Below, in pieces: positions 1 through 7,700 of a stretch of 36,608 nucleotides of DNA. The DNA is from CAZMGD01 sp964565705. GTDB taxonomy: Bacteria; Actinomycetota; Acidimicrobiia; Acidimicrobiales; Ilumatobacteraceae. Both the position numbers and the translations under genes were made by a program. How positions within the stretch are numbered: the stretch's first letter is position 1; each line of letters opens with the position of its first letter. Below the pieces are notes generated by a model. That model made no database searches. It saw nothing but the letters and a program-made list of their open reading frames with translations, and had not been told where the DNA came from. Location of the stretch: positions 1-36,608 of the forward strand of contig CAZMGD010000034.1 of the NCBI GenBank assembly GCA_964565705.1, written 5' to 3'.

Positions 1-363
1 AACCGCCTGCTGCGGCGGGTGCGCGACTACGCCGAGGTGCGCGGCGACGGTGGCATCGACGAGGGGACTGCCCGCGAGGGGTTGCGCGTGTTCGGCGTCG
101 ACCAGCGCGGGCTCGACAAGCTCGATCGGGCGATCCTCACTGCGATCTGCGTGCAGTTCGGTGGGGGCCCGGTCGGCCTCTCCACGCTGGCGATCAGCGT
201 CGGCGAGCAACCGGAGACGGTGGAGGACATGTACGAACCGTTCCTCATCCAGCAGGGCATGCTCGCCCGCACCCCGCGCGGCCGGATCGCGATGCCGGCC
301 GCGTTCGACCACATCGGCCTGCCGTCGCCTCGCCCCGGCCTTCCCTCGCTGTTCGAGACATGA
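1..363 (+). CDS. ruvB: RuvB Holliday junction helicase, C-terminal part (5' truncated by window)
   Basis: Reading from base 1, frame 1 gives 120 residues beginning NRLLRRVRDYAEVRGDG, the start of the RuvB winged-helix C-terminal domain. It continues through GVDQRGLDKLDRAIL and IGEQ-like SVGEQPETVEDMYEPFLIQQGMLARTPRGR, which are characteristic of that DNA-binding domain. RuvB is the hexameric AAA+ motor that drives branch migration of Holliday junctions together with RuvA. The ATPase domain lies upstream of the window. The stop at 361-363 overlaps the ATG of the next gene by 4 bp, so the two are probably co-transcribed and translationally coupled. The listed start is the window edge, not a true start codon. 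Confidence 0.95.
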   Translation, partial: NRLLRRVRDYAEVRGDGGIDEGTAREGLRVFGVDQRGLDKLDRAILTAICVQFGGGPVGLSTLAISVGEQPETVEDMYEPFLIQQGMLARTPRGRIAMPAAFDHIGLPSPRPGLPSLFET

Positions 364-1139
364 GCCCCATCGGCGTCGGGAGCGGGCGGCTGGCCGGCAA
401 GGTGGCCCTGCTCACGGGCGCGGCCAACGGCATCGGTGCGGCGACGGCGCGACGGTTCGCGGCCGAGGGCGCTGTGCTCTGGCTGAACGACCTCGATCCC
501 GCTGGTTTCGACGCGCTCGCCGACGAGCTCCGGGCCGCCGGGGCCACCGTCGGCGGCTCGGCAGGCGACGCCAGCGACGCGTCCTACATCGGATCATGGG
601 TCGACGCGGCGGCGGCTGCACACGGGCGCGTCGACATCCTGTACTGCAACGTCGGTGTGTCGCGTGTGGGGCTGATCGGCGAGATCACCGACGAGGACTG
701 GCGGTTCGTGCAGCGAGCGACCCTCGACAGCGCCTTCTACGCGACGCGGGCGGTGCTGGCGCACATGGTGGCGGCCGGCCGCGGCTCGATCGTGTGCATG
801 TCGTCGGGCGCCGGCATCGGCGGGCAGTACGCCCTCGGCGGGTATGCGGCGGCAAAGGCCGGCGTGATCAACCTGATGGAGACCGTCGCGCTGGAGTACG
901 GACCGCAGGGCATCCGGGCCAACGCCGTCACGCCGGGCCCGACTGCGACCGCGCCGCTGCGCGCCCATCTCACCGAGCACGGCGGAGAGGCCGAGCTGGT
1001 GTCGGGCCTCGACCTCCAACGCCTCAGCACGCCCGAGGAGGTCGCCAACACGGTGCTGTGGCTGGCCTCCGACGAGGCGTCGAACATCACCGGCATCTGC
1101 GTGCGCAGCAACATCCGCTCCGCCAGCAGCCGCTCGTAG
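360..1139 (+). CDS. SDR-family NAD(P)-dependent oxidoreductase
   Basis: This 259-residue protein has the classical short-chain dehydrogenase fold. The cofactor-binding TGAANGIG motif is at residues 19-26, NDLD near 43-46, the structural NNAG position is replaced by CNVG (96-99), a Ser lies at 148-149, and the catalytic YxxxK is Y162-K166 (YAAAK). NAVTPGPT follows, as in most classical SDRs. An acidic ND after beta-2 suggests NAD(H) preference. The C-terminus is odd: after NITGICV, where most relatives end in a xVDGG-type tail, it ends SNIRSASSRS, and neither alternative frame restores the usual tail. The ATG overlaps the ruvB stop. The substrate cannot be told from sequence; functional annotation beyond the family would be a guess. 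Confidence 0.88.
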   Translation: MSPIGVGSGRLAGKVALLTGAANGIGAATARRFAAEGAVLWLNDLDPAGFDALADELRAAGATVGGSAGDASDASYIGSWVDAAAAAHGRVDILYCNVGVSRVGLIGEITDEDWRFVQRATLDSAFYATRAVLAHMVAAGRGSIVCMSSGAGIGGQYALGGYAAAKAGVINLMETVALEYGPQGIRANAVTPGPTATAPLRAHLTEHGGEAELVSGLDLQRLSTPEEVANTVLWLASDEASNITGICVRSNIRSASSRS

Positions 1140-1143
1140 TGGC

Positions 1144-1866
1144 TCAGCGCGGCAGGTTGGTCTCCAGGAAGGCGAGGGTCTTGGACCACGCCGCGGCGGC
1201 CGCCGCGGGCTCGGAGAACATCGGTGCGAACTCGTTGTCGAAGGCGTGACCGGCACGCTCGACGTTGAGCGTCAGGTTGCGGTGCTGGCCGACGACCTCG
1301 TTCACCGCTTCGATCCGCTCGCCGGGGATGTAGGGGTCGCTGTCGCCGAAGTGGAACAGCACCGGGCACCGGACCTGGTCGACCAGGCCGAGCATGTCGG
1401 CCACGCCGGAGCCGTAGTAGCTGACGCAACAGCTCGGGTCCCCGTGGGCGGCGACGGCCCACGCCAGCGTGCCGCCGAGGCAGAAGCCGACCGCGCCCGG
1501 ACGTCCGGCCACGTCGGGCAGGTCGCCCAGCGCCCCGAGCGCGGCGACGGCATCGATCGCGGCCTGTGGCACATCGAGCTTGCTGACCTGCTCGAAGCTG
1601 GCCTGCATGCCGGCCTCGTCGTGGACTGCACGGAACCCGGGTGCGACGCGCCAGTAGAGGTCGGGGGCGGCAGCGACGTAGCCGGCCGCTGCCAGGCGCT
1701 CGCACACCGCTTCGATGTACTCGCCGACTCCGAAGATCTCCTGCAGCACCAGGACGCCTGGCGCCGGCTCGCCAGGCGACCAGACGTGGAGGTCGAACGT
1801 GCCATCGGGCACGGTCACGGACTCGATTCGGCGGGTAGGGCTGGTCACGGCCGTAGTGTTCCACAC
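1144..1866 (-). CDS. Dienelactone hydrolase family protein
   Basis: This 240-residue alpha/beta hydrolase is of the dienelactone hydrolase (carboxymethylenebutenolidase) type. The nucleophile elbow GFCLGG puts Cys at about residue 129. The acid is in FGDSDPYIP (about D177) and the histidine in ERAGHAF (about H207). LVLQEIFGVGEYI near residue 40 is the usual oxyanion-region motif. Such enzymes hydrolyse enol-lactones or related esters in the cytoplasm, often in aromatic catabolism; the real substrate here is unknown. It converges on the SDR gene with a 4-bp gap and diverges from queA. The GTG at 1866 is only 5 bp from the queA ATG. A GTG at 1848 (protein beginning MTSPTRRIES) would leave room for the queA promoter and may be the true start. 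Confidence 0.88.
   Translation of the reverse strand: MWNTTAVTSPTRRIESVTVPDGTFDLHVWSPGEPAPGVLVLQEIFGVGEYIEAVCERLAAAGYVAAAPDLYWRVAPGFRAVHDEAGMQASFEQVSKLDVPQAAIDAVAALGALGDLPDVAGRPGAVGFCLGGTLAWAVAAHGDPSCCVSYYGSGVADMLGLVDQVRCPVLFHFGDSDPYIPGERIEAVNEVVGQHRNLTLNVERAGHAFDNEFAPMFSEPAAAAAAWSKTLAFLETNLPR
1854..1859 (+). promoter_or_regulatory. Candidate -10 box for queA
   Basis: TAGTGT lies 12 nt before the queA ATG and would give a leader of only about 5 nt. It lies inside the dienelactone hydrolase gene if that gene starts at 1866, but in the intergenic gap if it starts at 1848. No convincing -35 box was found. Confidence 0.35.
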
Positions 1867-1871
1867 CCGTC

Positions 1872-2882
1872 ATGCAGCTCTCCGACCTCGACTACCCGCT
1901 GCCCGCCGAGCTCATCGCCCAGCACCCGATCGAGCCCCGTGACTCGGCGCGGCTGCTGGTCGACCGGGGCAGCGCGCCCTGCGAGCACCGGCAGGTGTCT
2001 GGTCTGATCGAGCTGCTCGGCGACGGCGACCTGCTCGTCGTCAACGAGTCGCGGGTGATCCCGGCCCGCCTCACGCTGCGCCGCCACAGCGGGGGAGCGG
2101 CCGAGGTGCTGCTGCTCGAGGCCCTCGACGGCGACCGGCGCACGTGGGAGGCCCTGGTCCGCCCCGGTGGGAAGCTACGGCCCAACGAGACGTTGCTGGC
2201 TGGTGACCGCGAGCTCGTCCGCTTCGACGGGCGCACCGCGGCGGGCGACACGTTCCGGATCACCATCCTCGGTGACGACGATCCGTTGACCGCGCTCGAC
2301 GCCCACGGGCGGATGCCGCTGCCGCCGTACATCACGGCGCCGCTGGCGCAGCCCGACCGCTATCAGACCGTGTACGCCGCGGAACCCGGCTCGGCCGCGG
2401 CGCCCACCGCCGGGCTGCACCTGACCACCGACCTGCTCGACGCGCTCGATCGCCGGGGTGTGGAGCTGGCCCGCGTCGACCTCGTGGTCGGCCTCGACAC
2501 GTTCCAGCCGATCAGCGCCGAGAACCCTCTGGAGCACGCGATCCACTCCGAGCGCTACCGGGTGCCGGCGGGTGTGCTCGACCGCTGCGCCGCGGCTCGC
2601 CGGGTGGTCGCCGTCGGCACCACCGCGGTGCGCGCGCTGGAGAGTGCAGCGGCCACCGGCGTTTCGTCGGGGCGGACGCAGCTGTTCATCCACCCCGGCT
2701 ACGAGTGGCGGGTCGTCGACCTGCTGATGACCAACTTCCACCTGCCGCGCACGACGCTGCTGTTGATGATCGAGGCGTTCGTGGGACCGCGCTGGCGAGA
2801 CCTCTACGCTGCAGCGATCGCCGAGCGCTACCGGTTCTTGTCCTTCGGCGACGCGATGCTCCTCGACCGATCCCTGCACTGA
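1872..2882 (+). CDS. queA: S-adenosylmethionine:tRNA ribosyltransferase-isomerase (QueA)
   Basis: QueA transfers and isomerises the ribosyl moiety of SAM onto preQ1 at tRNA position 34, giving epoxyqueuosine, the penultimate step of queuosine formation. The 336-residue protein has the family hallmarks: N-terminal LSDLDYPLPAELIAQHPIEPRDSARLLV, LLVVNESRVIPARL, the APTAGLHLT signature in mid-protein, and a C-terminal MTNFHLPRTTLLLMIEAFVG. Length is normal for the family (about 340-350). The stop overlaps the tgt start by one base (TGATG), so queA and tgt form a translationally coupled pair acting on the same modification. tgt acts first and QueA second. No queC-F or queG genes are in the window. 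Confidence 0.96.
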   Translation: MQLSDLDYPLPAELIAQHPIEPRDSARLLVDRGSAPCEHRQVSGLIELLGDGDLLVVNESRVIPARLTLRRHSGGAAEVLLLEALDGDRRTWEALVRPGGKLRPNETLLAGDRELVRFDGRTAAGDTFRITILGDDDPLTALDAHGRMPLPPYITAPLAQPDRYQTVYAAEPGSAAAPTAGLHLTTDLLDALDRRGVELARVDLVVGLDTFQPISAENPLEHAIHSERYRVPAGVLDRCAAARRVVAVGTTAVRALESAAATGVSSGRTQLFIHPGYEWRVVDLLMTNFHLPRTTLLLMIEAFVGPRWRDLYAAAIAERYRFLSFGDAMLLDRSLH

Positions 2883-3979
2883 TGCACCCCGTCACCTTCA
2901 CCCTCGCTGCCGCCGACGGCACGGCCCGCGCCGGTGTCGCCGCCGCGGCTCGTGGCGCCTACGAGACGCCCTGCTTCATGCCCGTCGGTACCCGAGGCGC
3001 GATCAAGTACCTGAGCGCAGCCGACTACGAGCAGCTGGGCGCGCAGATCGTGCTCGGCAACACGTACCACCTCATGCTGCGCCCGGGCGCGGAGACGGTC
3101 GCCTCGTTCGGCGGCCTCGGCGCGTTCGCCGGCTGGCGCGGCCTGACGTTGACCGACAGCGGTGGCTTCCAGGTGTTCTCGCTGGACCCGAAGGTCGATG
3201 ACGACGGCGTCACGTTCCGGTCCGTCTACGACGGATCGACCCACCGCTTCACGCCGGAGTCGGCTGTCGCGACCCAGGAGCTGCTCGGCGCAGACATCCA
3301 GATGGTGCTCGACGTCTGCCCGCCGTTGCCGTCGCCGATCGAGGTGGTCCGCACCGCGGTAGAACGGACGTCGGCATGGGCCAAGCGGGCGCGCGCCACG
3401 CACGGCCGGTCCGACCAGTCCCTGTTCGGGATCGTGCAGGGCGGTGTCGACGAGGCGATGCGTGCCGAGCACGCGAAGCGGACCGCCGACTTGGACTTCG
3501 ACGGGTACGGCATCGGAGGTCTGTCAGTCGGCGAGACGCGCGATCAGATGCTGCCCGCGCTCGCCGCGGCCCTGGAGCACCTGCCGGCCGATCGTCCGCG
3601 CTACCTGATGGGCGTCGGCGACCCGGCGTCGTTGGTGGAGTCGATCGCCCTCGGCGTCGACCAGTTCGACTGCGTGATGCAGACCCGGCTCGGCCGCCAC
3701 GGCACGGCGCTGACCTCGACCGGCAAGCTCCAGCTGAAGAACGCAGCACACGCCCGCAGCGAGCGACCCATCGACGCCGATTGCCCGTGCGACGTGTGCG
3801 CCCGCCACACGCGGGGCTACATCCGCCACTTGCTCCAGGTCAACGAGCCGACCGCGGCGCGCCTGGTCAGTATTCACAACGTGGCGTGGACGCTCGAACT
3901 GATGCGTCGGTGCAGGCTGGCGATCGTGGAGGGGCGGTTCGACGCCGTGCGCCGCGCGGTGCGCGAGGTGTGGGTGTAG
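2882..3979 (+). CDS. tgt: tRNA-guanine transglycosylase (Tgt)
   Basis: Tgt exchanges guanine-34 of GUN-anticodon tRNAs for preQ1. The protein is 365 residues from the ATG that overlaps the queA stop; an upstream in-frame extension from 2705 lies wholly inside queA and is rejected. Visible motifs are NTYHLMLRPG, LTDSGGFQVFSL with the general-acid Asp, GIVQGG and GGLSVGE in the preQ1 pocket, and FDCVMQTRLGRHGTAL with the nucleophilic Asp. The zinc site is CPCDVC followed by His (DCPCDVCARHTRGYIRHL). All key residues are intact. It is paired with queA. Confidence 0.97.
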   Translation: MHPVTFTLAAADGTARAGVAAAARGAYETPCFMPVGTRGAIKYLSAADYEQLGAQIVLGNTYHLMLRPGAETVASFGGLGAFAGWRGLTLTDSGGFQVFSLDPKVDDDGVTFRSVYDGSTHRFTPESAVATQELLGADIQMVLDVCPPLPSPIEVVRTAVERTSAWAKRARATHGRSDQSLFGIVQGGVDEAMRAEHAKRTADLDFDGYGIGGLSVGETRDQMLPALAAALEHLPADRPRYLMGVGDPASLVESIALGVDQFDCVMQTRLGRHGTALTSTGKLQLKNAAHARSERPIDADCPCDVCARHTRGYIRHLLQVNEPTAARLVSIHNVAWTLELMRRCRLAIVEGRFDAVRRAVREVWV

Positions 3980-4001
3980 GGACGAATCACGAGCGAGCCC
4001 G

Positions 4002-4007
4002 TATACT
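4002..4007 (+). promoter_or_regulatory. Candidate -10 box for the yajC-secDF operon
   Basis: TATACT (5 of 6 to TATAAT) sits in the 79-bp gap after tgt, about 50 nt before the yajC ATG. A weak 5-bp inverted repeat (GCCCG at 4009-4013, CGGGC at 4021-4025) follows in the presumed leader. No clear -35 box is seen. Confidence 0.4.
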
Positions 4008-4058
4008 CGCCCGTCGCCTGCGGGCACGCCTCCACAAACCTGATTGGTCGACGTTTCG

Positions 4059-4439
4059 ATGCTGTATTCCCTGGCTGCGGTCCTGGCAGCCGATGACTCT
4101 GGCGGCGGTGCTGCCGCGTTCACCCCGCTGATCTTCATCGGTCTGATCTTCGCCGCGATGTACTTCCTGATGATCCGGCCGCAGCGCAAGCGGCTGCGCG
4201 AGACCCAGGCGATGCAGCGCTCGATCGGGGAAGGCGACGAGGTGCTGACCACGTCCGGCGTGTACGGGTTCGTGACGGCCATCGACGGTGACGTGATCTG
4301 GCTGGAGATTGCCGAGAACGTCGAGATCCGGATCTCCGCAGGCGCGGTCGGCAAGGTGATCGAGGCGGCCGACCATTCGGCCGACGGCACTGACGACACC
4401 GACGACAGCGCCGACGACAGCGCCGACGCCGACAGCTGA
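4059..4439 (+). CDS. yajC: Preprotein translocase subunit YajC
   Basis: YajC is a small single-pass membrane protein that associates with SecD-SecF and assists Sec-dependent export. From ATG 4059 the protein has 126 residues. It has one transmembrane segment (FTPLIFIGLIFAAMYFLMI) followed by the family signature RPQRKRLRETQAMQ and GDEVLTTSGVYGFV. The tail is a low-complexity Asp/Ser/Ala run built from near-repeats of GACGACAGCGCC, longer and more acidic than in typical YajC. A TTG at 4044 would add five residues; ATG is preferred. secD starts 9 bp downstream, so the three Sec genes form one operon. Confidence 0.93.
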   Translation: MLYSLAAVLAADDSGGGAAAFTPLIFIGLIFAAMYFLMIRPQRKRLRETQAMQRSIGEGDEVLTTSGVYGFVTAIDGDVIWLEIAENVEIRISAGAVGKVIEAADHSADGTDDTDDSADDSADADS

Positions 4440-4448
4440 ACGTCAGCC

Positions 4449-5966
4449 ATGGCGAAACGCAAGGAATGGATCTCGCTGATCGGGATCGTCGTCGTGGCGC
4501 TGGGCGCGCTGCTCGCCAACCTGATCGCCGGCAACCACCCCGCGCTCGGGTTGGATCTCCAGGGTGGCGCCTCGGTCACGCTGCAGCCGGTCGGGAGCTA
4601 CGAGTCGGCTGCGATCGACGTGGCGAAGGAGATCATCACCCAGCGCGTCGACTCGCTCGGCATCGCCGAGCCGGAGATCATCCGCCAGGGCGACACGATC
4701 GTCGTCAACCTGCCCGGCGTGAGGGACCAGGAGCAGGCCCTCGCGCTGGTCGGCCGCACCGGCAAGGTCCTCGTCCGCCCGGTGCTGTCCATACAGGTGA
4801 ACACGACGATCGACACCTCCACGACCGTGCCGGGGGACACGACGGCGACGACGGTGGCGGCGGACTCCACGGTCGACGCCGAGACAACGGTGCCGTCCGA
4901 GACCTCCGCCGTACCGGCGGAGTCGACCGCGCCCAGCTCGATCCCCACGGCCGAGGAGGAGCAAGCCCAGACCGTGCAGCGCCCCAACCCCGAGGGCACG
5001 CTGCTCTACACGCTCGGGCCGACCGACGTGACCGGCGAGGTGTTCAACAACGACGCCCAGGCCATCCTCCAGAACGGCGAGTGGATCGTGACCGTCGGCC
5101 TGCGTGACGGTGCCGAGGGCGAGGATCTGTGGAACGCGCTCGCCGCGCAGTGCTACAACGGCACGCCGACCTGCCCGCCGCAGCCGGGCACCCAGAACAG
5201 CCACGGCCAGATGGCGATCGAGCTCGACGGCGTCGTGATCTCTGCGCCCGAGGTGAACGCTCCCAGCTTCGACGGCGAGGTCTCGATCACCGGCAGCTTC
5301 AAGGAGAGCGAGGCCCGGGAGCTGGCCAAGATCCTGAAGTTCGGCGCCGTGCCCGTCCAGATGGAACCGCAGTCGGTGGAGACCGTGTCGGCGACGCTCG
5401 GCAAGGACTCCTTGCACGCGGCGATCATCGCCGGGCTGCTGGGCCTGGTCCTCGTCGTGATCTTCATGATCTTCTACTACCGAGCCTTCGCCTGGCTGAT
5501 CGTCGCCGGTCTGGTGCTGTCGGCAGCGATCCAGTGGAGCGTGATCTCGATCCTGTCGAAGACGCAGGGACTGGCGCTGACGCTCGCCGGCATCGCCGGC
5601 ATCATCGTGTCCATCGGCATCACCGTCGACTCGTTCGTGGTGCTGTTCGAGCGGGTCAAGGACGAGCTCCACCACGGACGTTCCCTGCGGGTGTCGACGA
5701 CGCGGGGCTTCGCCGCCGGTTGGCGTACGACGCTCGCCGCCAACCTCGTCTCCTTGTTGGGTGCCGCCGTGCTGTGGTACCTCACCGTCGGCTCGGTGCG
5801 CGGCTTCGCGTTCTTCCTCGGTCTCTCCACGCTCTGCGACCTCGTGATCCTGTGGTTCTTCACCCGTCCGGCGGTGCTGCTGTTCGGCCGCTCGAAGAAG
5901 CACGGCCACCGTCTGTTCGGCGTGGACGTCGCCCAGACCGCCCCCGCTCAGAAGGTGCCAGCATGA
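4449..5966 (+). CDS. secD: Protein translocase subunit SecD
   Basis: SecD uses the proton-motive force with SecF to pull exported proteins through the membrane. The 505-residue protein has an N-terminal transmembrane helix (about 8-27), the conserved GLDLQGGASVTL motif, a periplasmic P1 region, and C-terminal membrane helices starting near SLHAAIIAGLLGLVLVVIFMIFYY and including GIIVSIGITVDSFVVLFERVKDEL. An insertion of about 50 residues rich in Thr, Ser, Val and Glu (roughly residues 118-175, DNA 4800-4970) sits in the extracytoplasmic domain and looks like a flexible linker. The stop overlaps the secF ATG by 4 bp. Confidence 0.96.
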   Translation: MAKRKEWISLIGIVVVALGALLANLIAGNHPALGLDLQGGASVTLQPVGSYESAAIDVAKEIITQRVDSLGIAEPEIIRQGDTIVVNLPGVRDQEQALALVGRTGKVLVRPVLSIQVNTTIDTSTTVPGDTTATTVAADSTVDAETTVPSETSAVPAESTAPSSIPTAEEEQAQTVQRPNPEGTLLYTLGPTDVTGEVFNNDAQAILQNGEWIVTVGLRDGAEGEDLWNALAAQCYNGTPTCPPQPGTQNSHGQMAIELDGVVISAPEVNAPSFDGEVSITGSFKESEARELAKILKFGAVPVQMEPQSVETVSATLGKDSLHAAIIAGLLGLVLVVIFMIFYYRAFAWLIVAGLVLSAAIQWSVISILSKTQGLALTLAGIAGIIVSIGITVDSFVVLFERVKDELHHGRSLRVSTTRGFAAGWRTTLAANLVSLLGAAVLWYLTVGSVRGFAFFLGLSTLCDLVILWFFTRPAVLLFGRSKKHGHRLFGVDVAQTAPAQKVPA

Positions 5967-7129
5967 GTGATCTGATCGAGGACGCGGTCACGCACGCGGC
6001 GCCGCGCAAGCGGTCGCTCTGGTACCGCCTCTACCACGGCGAGACCCACTACGACTTCTGGGGGAAGCGCTGGCGAGGCTTCGGCTTGTCGATCGCCCTC
6101 GTCGTGATCTCGTTGCTGTCGCTCGGGGCGCGCGGGCTCAACCTCGGCATCGACTTCGAGGGCGGCGTGGCATGGCGGGTGACGCTGACGCCGACGCTGA
6201 CGGCCGACGACGCGAGGGCGGTGCTCGAGGCCAACGGCATCGATCCCTCCAACGCCGAGGTGCAGATCTACAGCGACGGCAGCAAGCAGGACGTGCGGCT
6301 GGAGGTGGAGGAACAGCCGATCGAGGTGCAGCAGCAAGTGGCTGCCGACCTGGCCGCCAAGGCAGGCGTCGATGTCACCGAGGTCAGCGTCAGCTCGGTC
6401 AGCTCGTCGTGGGGGCGATCGATCACCGAGAAGGCCGTGCGAGCCCTCGTCGTGTTCCTGATCCTCGTGATGCTCTACATCTCCTGGCGACTCGAGTGGC
6501 GGATGGCGGTCTCGGCGATCATCGCCGTGCTCCACGACGTCCTCATCAGCGTGGGGATCTACTCGGTGCTGGGCTTCGAGGTGACCCCGGCCACGGTCGT
6601 CGCGTTCCTGACGATCCTCGGGTTCTCGCTGTACGACACGATCGTGGTGTTCGACAAGGTGCACGAGGTGGAGCAGCGGTTCAAGGGCCGCCGCCTGCCC
6701 TACGCTGACGTGGTCAACGTGGCCACGAACAACACGCTGATGCGCTCGCTCAACACCAGCATCGCGGCCGTCCTGCCGGTGCTGTCGCTGCTGATCGTCG
6801 GCGCTGGCCTCCTCGGTGCGATCACCTTGCGCGAGTTCGCGCTCGCCCTGCTCGTGGGCCTGATCGCGGGCTCGTACTCGTCGCTGTTCATCGCCTCGCC
6901 CCTGACCGGTGAGCTCAAGAACCACGATCCGCGCTTCAAGCCGTTCGCCAAGACCCCGCACCGCAAGGGTGTCGAGCTCGAGCAGCTGGTCCTGGCGACC
7001 GTGTCCAACGTCCAGGCGATCCCGACCGGTGGCGTCGCCTCCGACGGGTCGGTCGCTCCCGCGGCGCGCCAGCCGGCAGGTCCGGCGTTCACCCACCCCC
7101 CGCGCCCGCGCAAGAAGAAGCGCCGCTGA
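5963..7129 (+). CDS. secF: Protein translocase subunit SecF
   Basis: SecF is the partner of SecD in the membrane. The ATG at 5963 overlaps the secD stop (ATGA). The longer in-frame extension from 5129 is a shadow inside secD. The protein has 388 residues. A first membrane helix near residues 35-52 is followed by the LNLGIDFEGGVAWRV motif, a small extracytoplasmic domain, then the five-helix core with VVFLTILGFSLYDTIVVFDKVHE and MRSLNTSIAAVLPVLSLL, both strong SecF signatures. The C-terminal 70 residues are basic and proline-rich, ending RKKKRR, probably cytoplasmic and possibly ribosome- or membrane-facing. It is followed after 26 bp by apt. Confidence 0.96.
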   Translation: MSDLIEDAVTHAAPRKRSLWYRLYHGETHYDFWGKRWRGFGLSIALVVISLLSLGARGLNLGIDFEGGVAWRVTLTPTLTADDARAVLEANGIDPSNAEVQIYSDGSKQDVRLEVEEQPIEVQQQVAADLAAKAGVDVTEVSVSSVSSSWGRSITEKAVRALVVFLILVMLYISWRLEWRMAVSAIIAVLHDVLISVGIYSVLGFEVTPATVVAFLTILGFSLYDTIVVFDKVHEVEQRFKGRRLPYADVVNVATNNTLMRSLNTSIAAVLPVLSLLIVGAGLLGAITLREFALALLVGLIAGSYSSLFIASPLTGELKNHDPRFKPFAKTPHRKGVELEQLVLATVSNVQAIPTGGVASDGSVAPAARQPAGPAFTHPPRPRKKKRR

Positions 7130-7133
7130 CGCA

Positions 7134-7155
7134 CGGCCCGGCTACCCTCGGGCCG
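7134..7155. repeat. Inverted repeat enclosing the apt -10 box
   Basis: CGGCCCG (7134-7140) and CGGGCCG (7149-7155) form a perfect 7-bp stem. The 8-nt loop contains the TACCCT box used by the apt promoter. It could be a weak terminator after secF or an operator on apt; the sequence does not decide. Confidence 0.5.
7143..7148 (+). promoter_or_regulatory. Leaderless-type -10 box of apt
   Basis: TACCCT ends 7 nt before the apt ATG, matching the TAnnnT-N6-8-start pattern seen before eight other genes in the window. Transcription would begin at or next to the start codon. Confidence 0.55.
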
Positions 7156-7698
7156 ATGATCGACCGCAAGCCAGCCACCACAGGAACGTGGATCACGGAC
7201 CTGGTGCGCGACATCCCCGACTATCCGACGTCAGGCGTCACCTTCCGTGACATCACCCCGCTGCTCGGCCACCCGGAAGGCTTCCAGCGGTCGGTCAACG
7301 AGCTGGTCGAGCGCTTCCAGGACGACGCCGTCGATCGGGTGCTCGGGATCGAGGCCCGCGGGTTCATCTTCGCCGCTCCGGTCGCGTTCCGCATCGGTGC
7401 TGGCTTCGTCCCGGTCCGCAAGGCCGGCAAGCTGCCGTGGGCGGTCGCTCGCGAGGAGTATCAGCTGGAGTACGGCACCGATCGGTTGGAGATCCACCGT
7501 GATGCGATCCATCCCGGCGAGCGGCTGCTGATCGTCGACGACGTGCTCGCCACCGGCGGCACGGCTGCGGCCTGCACCCGGCTGGTCGAGACGCTCGGCG
7601 GCACGATCGTCGGGCTCGGGTTCGTGCTCGAGCTCGCCGAGCTGGGCGGCCGCGAGCGGTTGGGGAGCCATCGGGTGGAGACGCTGGCAAGCTACTAG
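7156..7698 (+). CDS. apt: Adenine phosphoribosyltransferase
   Basis: Apt salvages adenine by making AMP from adenine and PRPP in the cytoplasm. The 180-residue protein has the family motifs: IPDYPTSGVTFRDITPLL near the N-terminus, GIEARGFIFAAPVA, VRKAGKLPW, and the PRPP-binding loop LLIVDDVLATGGTA. Length is normal. There is no Shine-Dalgarno sequence, and the -10 box lies 7 nt upstream, so leaderless translation is likely. The rel gene begins 2 bp after its stop. apt next to rel is a recurrent arrangement in Actinobacteria and other phyla and links purine salvage to (p)ppGpp metabolism. Confidence 0.96.
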   Translation: MIDRKPATTGTWITDLVRDIPDYPTSGVTFRDITPLLGHPEGFQRSVNELVERFQDDAVDRVLGIEARGFIFAAPVAFRIGAGFVPVRKAGKLPWAVAREEYQLEYGTDRLEIHRDAIHPGERLLIVDDVLATGGTAAACTRLVETLGGTIVGLGFVLELAELGGRERLGSHRVETLASY

Positions 7699-7700
7699 CG

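Noticed and set aside
2705..2881. N-terminal extension of tgt
   Set aside because: It is a shadow of queA in another frame. Tgt homology starts at the ATG at 2882, which overlaps the queA stop.
4009..4025. GCCCG/CGGGC hairpin in the yajC leader as a riboswitch or terminator
   Set aside because: A 5-bp stem is expected by chance in DNA of this GC content, and no other structure or motif supports it.
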